Shown: piece after piece, positions 16,075-24,219 of the stretch
How positions within the stretch are numbered: the stretch's first letter is position 1
Layout: the number at the start of each line of letters is the position of its first letter
NCBI GenBank assembly: GCA_024222455.1
Contig: JAAEPD010000178.1
Span: 1-32,827, forward strand
Direction: 5' to 3'
Length of the DNA: 32,827 nucleotides
DNA from: Aureispira sp.
GTDB taxonomy: Bacteria; Bacteroidota; Bacteroidia; Chitinophagales; Saprospiraceae
The notes under the pieces: generated by a model
The model's input: only the letters and a program-made list of their open reading frames with translations
What the model was told of the DNA's origin: nothing
The model's database searches: none
Position numbers and translations under genes: made by a program

Positions 16075-16659
16075 TTATATAAATTGTTGCTGTAAGTTAA
16101 GAGATACATTATTATTTTTCTCCTCTAAAACCAATGTTATACTTAAGGTTTTGTTAGGTTCTGGAATAATAGGAAATTCTCCATTAATTTTTTGCATTCC
16201 TGAGGGTGTTTTTGCCACAAAAAGAAAACTGAGTTGGTGCTCCTCCTTTGAGATGCTACCTTCATAAATTGATTGCTCTTCTTTAGTTTTTATATCCAAG
16301 TTATTAGATATAAGGAGTGGTTTATCATTCATGTTGACAAAAGCTTGTTGCAATACAACATTGTCTGCTTGGTTGTCTAACACCAATCGAAGTGAACTCC
16401 CATTTGTGCCACGATGTTTTTGGATATAGCTTAAAATTTCCTCTTGAATATCTTTGGGCATTCTCTGAATGCCTCCAATTTCTATGAATTTCTCATAAGT
16501 TTGAAAACCTCCTGAATATTCGCCTCCAGATAAGGAAGTCCAATCTGTGCCGATATATTGCAAACCATTTTTAGTAAGCTCTACAGTCATATAATCATCT
16601 TCACAAGATAAGTCCCAAAACCATCCTTTGGGAGGAATAATGGAATAATTATAATTCAT
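16075..16659 (-). CDS. Hypothetical protein between TonB receptor and EEP genes
   Basis: A 194-residue protein without signal peptide or transmembrane helix. It reads as a beta-rich cytoplasmic protein: an aromatic N-terminus (PPKGWFWDLSCEDDYMTVEL), a central helix (MPKDIQEEILSYIQKH), and a C-terminal series of strands. Family not recognised. The gap to the TonB receptor gene is 7 bases and to the EEP start 6 bases, so all three are almost certainly one transcript, and a shared role is likely although its nature is unknown. Confidence 0.65.
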   Translation of the reverse strand: MNYNYSIIPPKGWFWDLSCEDDYMTVELTKNGLQYIGTDWTSLSGGEYSGGFQTYEKFIEIGGIQRMPKDIQEEILSYIQKHRGTNGSSLRLVLDNQADNVVLQQAFVNMNDKPLLISNNLDIKTKEEQSIYEGSISKEEHQLSFLFVAKTPSGMQKINGEFPIIPEPNKTLSITLVLEEKNNNVSLNLQQQFI

Positions 16660-16666
16660 GCTTGTT

Positions 16667-19048
16667 TTAGAATTGCAATTGATAAAAGACCATAGGAGTA
16701 ATACCCATTTGATATTTAGTTACAATAGCATCTTGATCTGGATTGTATACCTTTTCTAGTTCATTTTTCATCATAATTGGATTCACCGCATCTACAAAGA
16801 AATAGTGTGATATTTTCCCTTTAGGCCCATTCACGCGAGCACCAACCTTAAAGTCTAAGCGAAAGTAAGGTTTGAGTTGGGCAGTGTAAGCATTGTCATA
16901 ATCAAGTACTTCTGTGTTGGCTAAGATAGATTCAGCTTCCATTATAGGAATATAACGTCTACCTGGGTGATGTCGAACACGCAAGTCAAGTGTAATTGCA
17001 TTCCGTTTTTGTTTACCAATTTTAAACTCCTTACCTGCAACTAGCTGTACGGTGTATAGTATATCATGTGAGGTGCTGCGCCAAATACCATCACTGCCTT
17101 GATACTTTGAGCTAAACACACTTCCCGTAAAACCTCCATAATATCCTTTACTAAAGAATTTTTCTACAGTAAGATCTAGGCCATAGTTTAAACCAACACC
17201 TTCACTTTTGAGATTAGTTACTTTAGGATATAAAGTAAATGTACCATAATTGATAAGAGAGAAAGAGCTTGAAGTTTGTTCTATAGGAATATTGGTTAGG
17301 TAATGAGCATAAATATCGGATTTAGCACGCCAATCTTTGCCCAATTGCCACTCATAAGCAAGCTCTCCATGATGACTTCGCACAAAACCCAAATCTCGAT
17401 TAGAACTGTTGTACTCTCCGTTTGGCTTTAGCTCTTTATAAAACTGCATAATCATAGGAACACGCTTGCTATGCCAGCCGTAGCCCAAGCTTAACTTATG
17501 CCTAGGGTGCACTTGCCAATTTAGAGCAAATCGAGGTTCTATACCATAAGTGTTTTTGTTGAGGTGCATATAGTGCCCTGAAACCCCTAAACTTAAGGCT
17601 AGTTTTGAGTTGAATTTATATTGCATTTCTGCAAAGGCATGAGCATCTATAACATAGTCATCAGATTCATATTCGATCTTTTCTCGATCTAGATATTGGT
17701 CTAAAATATCTAACATGTATAAAGAGCCCTTGATACCCGAACGAAACAATAGCTTAGAACTAAGCTTAGAGTTAATAAAAGAAGATATTCCGGGAATATG
17801 GCGAATCTCATGAACACCATAGTAAGGATCTAGACTTCCATTTGTTTTTATAGAATCTCTATGCGATTCATAGAAAACATAAGTGTCATGTAATGTTGTT
17901 TGAATAAAAGTGCGACCACTCAAGAATTTTTTATGTTTTAGCCCCAGCATACCTTGATGAGCTGTGACATAGAGGTTTATATTACGCTCTGCAAAAGGGT
18001 CATCATCAGCAATTTCTTCATTTAGTAAACCAATATTAGATAAGCCTCCTATTCCAAACAAAGAAAAGGTTCCAGCCTTACTTGTCTTGAAATTTAGCTT
18101 CATGCTAAAATCTTGATATTTAGGGATAGAGCCTGTAATCAAATCAAGTCCTATAAGTTTGAAAAGGCCAAAAACAGAATAGCGATAAGTAATCAAGAAA
18201 GAAGAGCGCCCTTTTTTGAATGGCCCTTCAGCTACTAGAGCCGCTCCAAAAATACTAAACTGTACATTAAATTGGTATTTTTGATCATTACCATTGCGCA
18301 AGTGAATATCAAAAATCCCTGAGAATGCACCACTATACTCTGCAGGAAAAGCACCTGTAAGAAAATCTGAATTCCCTAAAGCATTGGTATTCAAAATAGG
18401 CAAGGCGGACCCTGTGTTTCCTAAAGTAGCAAAGTGATTAGGGTTATTCATTTGTACACCTTCTATATACCAAGTATTGCCAAAAGGTGTATTTCCTCTA
18501 GAGGATACAAAGTTTTGAGCGTCATCAGTATTGGCCATTCCTGCAAAATTGGAAGCAATACGGGCAGGATCATTTAAGCAACCAGCATATCTATTTACCT
18601 CCTCAAGTGTAAATGATCGAGTCCCAATTGTGGCCATCTGATTCACTGTTTGCATACGGTCATTTCGTAGTATAGCTATGGTATTTATTTCTTTTTTTGG
18701 TGTAACTTTTTTGCTAGTTTCTTTAATGACTTCAGTCAACTCAGCGTTAACTGTTATATCCTTACCTGCAGCAACAACAATATTAGACAGTACCAAGTCC
18801 TCATAGCCTTCAGCTATAACCAATATTCTTTGTCGACCAAGAGGTATGCCTTCTAACGCAAAAGAGCCTACATCATCAGAGTAGGTAGCAATTCTATTAC
18901 TTAGGTTAAGAACTTCTAATGTTGCATTCATTATAGGTGCATTAGAAGATTTATCAATGACAAGCCCTCGAACAGTTTGCCCATAGCTTAATATAGGGAA
19001 AAGTAAAACTGTGCAAAATCCTAAGATTTGGAGTAAAAGTCGTTTCAT
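16667..19048 (-). CDS. TonB-dependent outer-membrane receptor with carboxypeptidase-like N-domain
   Basis: A 793-residue outer-membrane transporter. Signal peptide 1-23 (ending SYGQ), carboxypeptidase-regulatory-like beta-sandwich about 24-108 (TVRGLVIDKSSNAPI...), plug domain about 150-245 (FVSSRGNTPFGNTWYIEGV, GAFPAEYSGAFSG), then a beta-barrel of alternating aromatic strands ending in the terminal Phe of YQLQF. It lacks an obvious SusC-type signature and there is no SusD gene beside it, so a polysaccharide-utilization system is not indicated. First gene of an operon with a hypothetical protein and a secreted EEP enzyme, which makes a phosphate- or nucleic-acid-derived ligand conceivable but unproven. 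Confidence 0.9.
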   Translation of the reverse strand: MKRLLLQILGFCTVLLFPILSYGQTVRGLVIDKSSNAPIMNATLEVLNLSNRIATYSDDVGSFALEGIPLGRQRILVIAEGYEDLVLSNIVVAAGKDITVNAELTEVIKETSKKVTPKKEINTIAILRNDRMQTVNQMATIGTRSFTLEEVNRYAGCLNDPARIASNFAGMANTDDAQNFVSSRGNTPFGNTWYIEGVQMNNPNHFATLGNTGSALPILNTNALGNSDFLTGAFPAEYSGAFSGIFDIHLRNGNDQKYQFNVQFSIFGAALVAEGPFKKGRSSFLITYRYSVFGLFKLIGLDLITGSIPKYQDFSMKLNFKTSKAGTFSLFGIGGLSNIGLLNEEIADDDPFAERNINLYVTAHQGMLGLKHKKFLSGRTFIQTTLHDTYVFYESHRDSIKTNGSLDPYYGVHEIRHIPGISSFINSKLSSKLLFRSGIKGSLYMLDILDQYLDREKIEYESDDYVIDAHAFAEMQYKFNSKLALSLGVSGHYMHLNKNTYGIEPRFALNWQVHPRHKLSLGYGWHSKRVPMIMQFYKELKPNGEYNSSNRDLGFVRSHHGELAYEWQLGKDWRAKSDIYAHYLTNIPIEQTSSSFSLINYGTFTLYPKVTNLKSEGVGLNYGLDLTVEKFFSKGYYGGFTGSVFSSKYQGSDGIWRSTSHDILYTVQLVAGKEFKIGKQKRNAITLDLRVRHHPGRRYIPIMEAESILANTEVLDYDNAYTAQLKPYFRLDFKVGARVNGPKGKISHYFFVDAVNPIMMKNELEKVYNPDQDAIVTKYQMGITPMVFYQLQF

Positions 19049-19220
19049 AGCGGACCAATTTTAGTGTTGTAATAATCTAGGTCAGGGATGTTAATTGCTT
19101 GATAAACTTATATATTTATAGGGAGGGTATCTTTCTTAGATTAATATAGTTTTATTTTGGAATAAACAGAAAGGAATGAACATATTTTTATCTTTTCTTA
19201 AAAAAAGTAGAAAAGGAATG
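19049..19220. other. Gene-free stretch upstream of the TonB receptor
   Basis: It must contain the receptor promoter but no consensus TAnnTTTG was found on the minus strand. A weak inverted repeat (TTTTCT/AGAAAA near 19193-19216) is the only structure seen. Confidence 0.3.
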
Positions 19221-19721
19221 CTAGTTAGCAGGAAAGCGGCTAGTATCACCACTAGTAACTACAATATTGGTGTCTGGACTCAAAGGAATTTCTGTTTGAG
19301 GATTGATTTCATTAACTATGTCAATAACTCCAAAGATTGAAATAAAACCTATCCATAAGAGACTTCAACCCAAAGTTTTCCAAATTTTAAATTGTTTTTT
19401 TAAAAATAATTTAAATGCTGCTGGTTCTTTTGTTTGAAGATAATTATTGATATAACGATAATGGAACAAAAAACGAATGTTAGATAAACTGAAGATAATT
19501 AGAATTATTAATGTGAATATTAAATTTTCATCATTCTCGTTTTTAGGCGGAAGTGTCATGTTCAGCTTAATTGCATACCAAATCCAGTAAAACCAAAAGC
19601 CGAGCATAAAAATTAACAAAATAATTCCAAAACTTAAAATCCAAGGTTTTGATTTTTGGAGGTATTCATCAGCCAAGCGTTCTCCTTGTGCTAATCGAGC
19701 TTCATTGTCATCTAGTAACAT
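19221..19721 (-). pseudogene. Small three-helix membrane protein interrupted by an in-frame TGA
   Basis: The first 118 codons (19721 down to the TGA at 19365-19367) encode two transmembrane helices: about 29-52 (WILSFGIILLIFMLGFWFYW) and about 67-85 (LIFTLIILIIFSLSNI). After the TGA the same frame stays open for 47 more codons to a TAG at 19221-19223 and encodes a third hydrophobic segment (LLWIGFISIFGVIDIV) plus a polar tail. Reading the TGA as a mutated TGG (Trp) gives a smooth 166-residue protein. It starts 5 bases after the PLP-enzyme gene, so is co-transcribed. It could be a broken gene, a genuine 118-residue protein, a sequencing error or a recoded stop. Confidence 0.6.
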
Positions 19722-19726
19722 AAGAG

Positions 19727-20893
19727 TTAGAGTAGTTTGAGTGCTTTGTCAATTCGATCAATCAAAAAATCGGCATCTTCTAAACCTATATAATATCGAA
19801 CAAAAGTAAATGGGAGAGGAGGCGTTTCATCAGGATGAAGGTTATAAAACACACAAGTTGGGATCTGTAAAGATTCATAACCGCCCCAAGATACTGCCAT
19901 CAAGAAAATATCTGCTAAAGCATCTGAATAACGTTCCATTTGCTCAATGCTATCTGCCTTGAAGTTAACAGAAAACAGACCGCCAGCCCCTCGCATTTGC
20001 TCTTGACCAAGCTCATATTGCGGAAAACTTTTGGCCCAAGGATAAAGCACATAATCTACCTTAGGGTGCTGTTCAAAATAGTCAACTAGCTTTAGGGTAG
20101 TTTCTTGACTACGCTCTAGGCGTAAGGGCAATGTACGTAGCCCCCGAATTACTAAAGATGCATCATTGGGTGATATAATAGCTCCTAAAGTCATGTATTC
20201 AGAGTGGAAAATTTTCTGAATCATGGATGTGCTGCCACAAAGCGCTCCAAAAATAACATCACTATGTCCATTTAGGTACTTAGAGCCAGAGTGTACTACA
20301 ATGTCGATACCAAAGTCAACGGGATTTTGATAGAGAGGACTGCAATAACTATTGTCAATTATACTAACAATATTATGTCTTTTAGCAAGTTGAGCGCAAG
20401 CTTTTAGGTCTTGTAGTTCAAATGTCAAGGAATTAGGACTTTCGAGCATCAAAACAGTTGTATTAGGCTGTATGGCTTCCTCTATATTACTAATATCAGT
20501 ACCATCTATAAAGGTATAGCTAACCCCAAAACGAACAAGAAACTTAGAAATCAGTTTAAATGTCCAACCATAAGGCTTTTGAACACATATAATATGGTCC
20601 CCAGTTTTTACATTGCCAATAATTGCTGCTGCTATGGCTGCACTTCCACTCGAAAAGACTAAAGCATCTTCTGTTTTCTCTAATGCGGCTAATTTTTTTC
20701 TTAGAATATCCACTGTTGGATTATTGCCCCTTGTATATAGGTTGCTGCCCAATTCATTTTTGAATGCTTGTCTGAAATTAGAGACAGTATCAAAGGCAAA
20801 ATTGGAAGATTGTATGATAGGAGGAGCAATTGCTCCAAAATAATTATCCCTAGATTCGCCCAAATGTGTAAGTATATCCGACCAGTTGCTCAT
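19727..20893 (-). CDS. Cys/Met-metabolism PLP-dependent enzyme (cystathionine lyase/synthase family)
   Basis: Fold-type I PLP enzyme of the trans-sulfuration group, acting on cystathionine, homoserine esters or methionine. Visible residues: YTRGNNPT (53-60; Tyr and Arg that contact the neighbour subunit's phosphate), SSGSAAI (81-87), Asp180 in IIDNSY, and the PLP lysine Lys205 in HSGSKYLNGH. The C-terminal domain carries SWGGYESLQIP, which fits cystathionine beta-lyase or gamma-synthase; the exact reaction cannot be settled from sequence. Length 388 is typical. The 92-base region shared with the divergent surface-protein gene shows no clear promoter. Confidence 0.9.
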   Translation of the reverse strand: MSNWSDILTHLGESRDNYFGAIAPPIIQSSNFAFDTVSNFRQAFKNELGSNLYTRGNNPTVDILRKKLAALEKTEDALVFSSGSAAIAAAIIGNVKTGDHIICVQKPYGWTFKLISKFLVRFGVSYTFIDGTDISNIEEAIQPNTTVLMLESPNSLTFELQDLKACAQLAKRHNIVSIIDNSYCSPLYQNPVDFGIDIVVHSGSKYLNGHSDVIFGALCGSTSMIQKIFHSEYMTLGAIISPNDASLVIRGLRTLPLRLERSQETTLKLVDYFEQHPKVDYVLYPWAKSFPQYELGQEQMRGAGGLFSVNFKADSIEQMERYSDALADIFLMAVSWGGYESLQIPTCVFYNLHPDETPPLPFTFVRYYIGLEDADFLIDRIDKALKLL

Positions 20894-20985
20894 AAATTCA
20901 AGATTAAGTTTCTTATTTCAGATAAAAGTTAATATTTTTAGCGCTATTAACAAGCAAGTGACAATATTGATAAAAAACAACTTAA

Positions 20986-22398
20986 ATGTCAAAAATTAGT
21001 AGATACTTTTGGGTATTGGCAATATTAATAATTGGAACTACTATGGGAGAAGCCCAAGTAGGTATTAATATTATGCAGCCTGATACCTGTGCTATATTGC
21101 ACCTAGAGTCCACCGATAAAGGATTCTTACCTCCTCGCATGACTACTCAACAACGAGATAGCATCTATGCTCCTAAAGCAGGCTTAATCGTGTACAACAA
21201 TGAGGATAGCGTACTGCAGTATTATACTGGAGAATGTTGGATGAATGCTTGGCAAAAGACTTGTGATGAGTGTATCCTAGAGTTTGGAGTAGAAAAACAA
21301 ACAGGAACTATTGATAGAATTGTATCTAATGATGATTCTACAAGATTATTTATTAATCAAATAAACGGGACTCAACCTGTTACTGTATTAGTTTTACCAA
21401 CTCTACCTTCTGGTTTGACAGCATCTTTAAATAAGTTGACAGTAAATGGAACAGATACCCTAACCTTGACAGTAACAGCAGATATTTTTACGCCACCAGG
21501 TACATACCCTGTAGTGGTACAAGCTATTTGCGGAAGTTCTACTTACAATCAAGCATTTGTAGTAACTGTAGAACCATGTATAGAAGTAGATATTAATACT
21601 CCTCAACTAAATTATAACTTACAAGTAGCTAACAACTTACCAACTAACCAACCTATTTGTGTTGTGGCAAGAATTGCTCCTGGAGTACAAATGAGCAATG
21701 ATAGTATTTCTCCTGTGTTCAATACTGGTAACCTACACTCACAGTCTAGAGTAGGTATTCTGAACGGTGGAGACATGTTAGGAAAAGGTGGTAATGGTGG
21801 AGCTGGTGCTGGGTTGCAAGGACAATCTGGAGAAGGTGGAGATGGAACGCATGCAATCAATCTTACAGTACATACTCATATCATCAACAACGGTCGCATC
21901 TTTGGTGGCGGTGGTGGTGGTGGTTCTGTTGGTTTCGAAGTTAGTGTACCTATTGTTGGTAACCTTGGTGTAGGTGCTGGTGGTGGTGGTGGTGCTCAAG
22001 GTGGCTTGGGTGGCAATGTCGCTATTGGTATTTTGTACGAGCCAGGAACTGATGCAACTACAGGAGCTGGTGCTGCTAATGGAGTAGGAGGTTTACTAAA
22101 TGTACCTATATCTATACCATTAGGCCCTGCAACAGTTGATATTACGCCTAATGCTTATGGTGGCGATGGTGGTGGATATGGTTTACCTGGCGCTATGGGT
22201 TTTCTTTTTGTAAATCTTAAAGTCTCTGTACCATTTATCGGAACTATCTTTAATCAAGATTTTCCTGACCCTCCTCTAACAGTCTTCCCAGCGGGAGGAG
22301 AGGCTGGTTTTGCAGTCAAACGCAATGGAAATGTATTGATTGGATTAACGAATGGTAATTATCAAACGTCTAATATAAAAGGCCAAATTGGTAATTAA
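20986..22398 (+). CDS. Glycine-rich secreted/surface protein with polyglycine motifs like phage adhesins
   Basis: Signal peptide 1-23 (ending GEAQ) is followed by a motif common in Bacteroidota surface proteins, GFLPPRMTTQQRDSIYAPK with LIVYN and a YYTGECW segment (46-86). A beta-rich middle (100-260) leads to a glycine-dominated C-terminal region with tracts at about 266-287, 303-313 (IINNGRIFGGGGGGG), 328-343, 359-369 and 392-405. The NNG..xGGGGGG pattern resembles the glycine-rich receptor-binding domains of phage tail adhesins, which pack polyglycine-II helices. No T9SS tail is recognised. Likely an adhesin or structural surface protein; no enzyme motifs seen. Confidence 0.75.
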   Translation: MSKISRYFWVLAILIIGTTMGEAQVGINIMQPDTCAILHLESTDKGFLPPRMTTQQRDSIYAPKAGLIVYNNEDSVLQYYTGECWMNAWQKTCDECILEFGVEKQTGTIDRIVSNDDSTRLFINQINGTQPVTVLVLPTLPSGLTASLNKLTVNGTDTLTLTVTADIFTPPGTYPVVVQAICGSSTYNQAFVVTVEPCIEVDINTPQLNYNLQVANNLPTNQPICVVARIAPGVQMSNDSISPVFNTGNLHSQSRVGILNGGDMLGKGGNGGAGAGLQGQSGEGGDGTHAINLTVHTHIINNGRIFGGGGGGGSVGFEVSVPIVGNLGVGAGGGGGAQGGLGGNVAIGILYEPGTDATTGAGAANGVGGLLNVPISIPLGPATVDITPNAYGGDGGGYGLPGAMGFLFVNLKVSVPFIGTIFNQDFPDPPLTVFPAGGEAGFAVKRNGNVLIGLTNGNYQTSNIKGQIGN

Positions 22399-22488
22399 TT
22401 ACAAATCTGTTACAGGTATTTAGTAGAATTGGCAGATTCTTTGTGAAGCTAGTTCTAAGTAAGTTTATTAAATAACTCAACACCTATC

Positions 22489-22506
22489 ATCTTTTTATAA
22501 AAAGAT
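22489..22506 (+). repeat. 18-base perfect palindrome before the DUF4412-like gene
   Basis: ATCTTTTTATAAAAAGAT ends nine bases before the ATG at 22515. It lacks a proper loop and T-tract, so an operator or leader element is as likely as a terminator. Confidence 0.35.
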
Positions 22507-22514
22507 CTTATCTT

Positions 22515-23132
22515 ATGCTGAAGTCAATTTTTGTATATATTATAGCAATGTGTGTCTATGTGGGAGCTACTGCTCAAGATTTTGAGGGGATAATTGAAAT
22601 GACTCAAGAAACGGCAAACGGTTTGAAATATGACCTGAAATGGTTTATAAAAAAAGACCAAATCGCCTACGAGATATCTTCAACATCTGCAAGAAGTGCA
22701 CAAACACAACTTCGTTTTGTTCCTCAACCCAAAAAGAATACAATGCTTATGATTACACATAGTGATCAGGGTGACAACAAATCAGAGATTGCAACAACAG
22801 ATATTACCGCACCTCCTGGATTTAATTTTGATGATGTAACAATCGAAGAAGGAGAGGAATCTAGTTCTGATGACTTTAAAAAGATTCAGCAATTAGTTGT
22901 AAAAAATGAAAAATTAAGCACAGAAGTGGATGTTACTTCTGATATTAATATCAACTTTAAAGAGTATGCTGCTTATTTCAAAGCAGATTATGGTATTTAT
23001 GCCTTAGTTAAATCAGGAAAAAAAGGGTTTCCTCTCAATAGTGTTACTAAAGACGCATTAGGAAACATCCTATCCAAAACAACTCTTAAGAGTGTTAAAC
23101 GCATGAAAGTATCAGATAAATATTTTCAATAA
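22515..23132 (+). CDS. Secreted protein, DUF4412-like
   Basis: A 205-residue exported protein with signal peptide 1-20 (ending ATAQ). The mature sequence opens DFEGIIEMTQETANG.KYDLKWFIKKDQIAYE, the pattern of DUF4412-type Bacteroidota proteins: a beta-clam built of alternating strands that often begins with FEG.I followed by K.D...YE. An acidic patch (EEGEESSSDD, about 114-123) lies mid-protein, and the C-terminal half ends with KSVKRMKVSDKYFQ. Function of the family is not known. It has its own terminator at 23192-23228. Confidence 0.65.
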   Translation: MLKSIFVYIIAMCVYVGATAQDFEGIIEMTQETANGLKYDLKWFIKKDQIAYEISSTSARSAQTQLRFVPQPKKNTMLMITHSDQGDNKSEIATTDITAPPGFNFDDVTIEEGEESSSDDFKKIQQLVVKNEKLSTEVDVTSDININFKEYAAYFKADYGIYALVKSGKKGFPLNSVTKDALGNILSKTTLKSVKRMKVSDKYFQ

Positions 23133-23191
23133 GAAATAGACAATCGGAGTTCATTGCATTTTGATGTTTATGAGCTATAAAAATAAAATCT

Positions 23192-23228
23192 TGCACAATT
23201 CATATACATGGGTTGTGCATATTTTTTT
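23192..23228 (+). terminator. Terminator after the DUF4412-like gene
   Basis: Stem TGCACAA (23192-23198) / TTGTGCA (23213-23219) is followed by TATTTTTTT. It ends about 46 bases before the next gene. TAACTTGC just downstream may be part of that gene's promoter. Confidence 0.7.
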
Positions 23229-23274
23229 AACTTGCAGCCGATAAGAACATTCCTTACTAATCTAATCAAACATT

Positions 23275-24162
23275 ATGAAAAATATTGTAGTAGTAGGAGC
23301 TGGTACTATGGGTAATGGTATTGCTCATGTATTTGCCATGCATAACTACCAAGTAACACTTGTAGATATAGCAGAAGCTGCTTTAGAACGTGCTTTAGCT
23401 ACCATTAATAAGAATTTGGATAGGATGATCAAAAAGGGAAAACTGAGCGAGGAAGGCAAAAGTAATACCCTTAGCAACATAAAAACTTCTACAGATATAA
23501 AAATAGCTGCGGCTAATGCTGATTTGGTTGTGGAAGCTGCTACCGAAAATATAGACTTGAAACTTAAGATTTTTAAGCAAATTGATGAGGCTGCGCCTGC
23601 CAATGCAATTTTAGCTAGTAACACTTCTTCTATATCTATTACTAAGATAGCAGCAGTGACACAACGTCCAGCACAAGTTATTGGGATGCATTTTATGAAC
23701 CCTGTACCTGTGATGAAGCTAGTAGAGGTGATTAGAGGTTATGCTACTTCTGATGAGGTGACACAAACAATCATGGAGTTGTCTAAGAACTTGAGCAAAG
23801 CTCCTGTAGAGGTTAATGACTATCCTGGTTTTGTAGCCAATAAGATATTGATGCCAATGATTAATGAAGCAATCATTACCTTATATGAAGGGGTTGCTGG
23901 AGTAGAAGAGATTGATACTGTGATGAAGTTAGGAATGGCTCATCCTATGGGACCATTGCATTTAGCAGATTTTATTGGGTTGGATGTATGTTTGTCGATT
24001 ATGAATGTACTTTACAAAGGTTTTGGTAACCCAAAATATGCTCCTTGTCCGTTATTAGTTAATATGGTAACTGCAGGTTATCTTGGTGCTAAAACGGGAG
24101 AAGGATTTTATAAATATACAAAAGGAAGTAAGGACTTAGTTGTTTCTGATAGATTCAAATAA
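23275..24162 (+). CDS. hbd: 3-hydroxybutyryl-CoA (3-hydroxyacyl-CoA) dehydrogenase
   Basis: NAD(P)-dependent oxidation of 3-hydroxyacyl-CoA to 3-ketoacyl-CoA, or its reverse, in fatty-acid or butyrate/PHB-type metabolism. The N-terminal Rossmann domain carries GAGTMGNGIA (8-17) and the end-of-strand-two Asp (VTLVDIAE). The catalytic His is in GMHFMNPVPVMKLVEVI together with the downstream Glu, and the family signature NDYPGFVANKILMPMINEA follows. The C-terminal domain ends KTGEGFYKY. At 295 residues it is the stand-alone enzyme, not the large FadB fusion; no hydratase or thiolase gene is adjacent. Preceded by a terminator and followed by a bidirectional one. Confidence 0.94.
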   Translation: MKNIVVVGAGTMGNGIAHVFAMHNYQVTLVDIAEAALERALATINKNLDRMIKKGKLSEEGKSNTLSNIKTSTDIKIAAANADLVVEAATENIDLKLKIFKQIDEAAPANAILASNTSSISITKIAAVTQRPAQVIGMHFMNPVPVMKLVEVIRGYATSDEVTQTIMELSKNLSKAPVEVNDYPGFVANKILMPMINEAIITLYEGVAGVEEIDTVMKLGMAHPMGPLHLADFIGLDVCLSIMNVLYKGFGNPKYAPCPLLVNMVTAGYLGAKTGEGFYKYTKGSKDLVVSDRFK

Positions 24163-24181
24163 GAAATCTTATATCTCTAAT

Positions 24182-24216
24182 AAAAAGCCAAATTGATTCG
24201 TTCAATTTGGCTTTTT
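24182..24216. terminator. Bidirectional terminator between dehydrogenase and histidine kinase genes
   Basis: Perfect 15-bp arms AAAAAGCCAAATTGA (24182-24196) and TCAATTTGGCTTTTT (24202-24216) lie between two convergent genes, with A- and T-runs suited to both directions. Confidence 0.9.
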
Positions 24217-24219
24217 GTA

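Noticed and set aside
21778-21999. Thr-rich minus-strand frames opposite the glycine tracts
   Set aside because: Reverse complement of GGT/GGTGGT codons gives ACC-rich frames; no start context or family.
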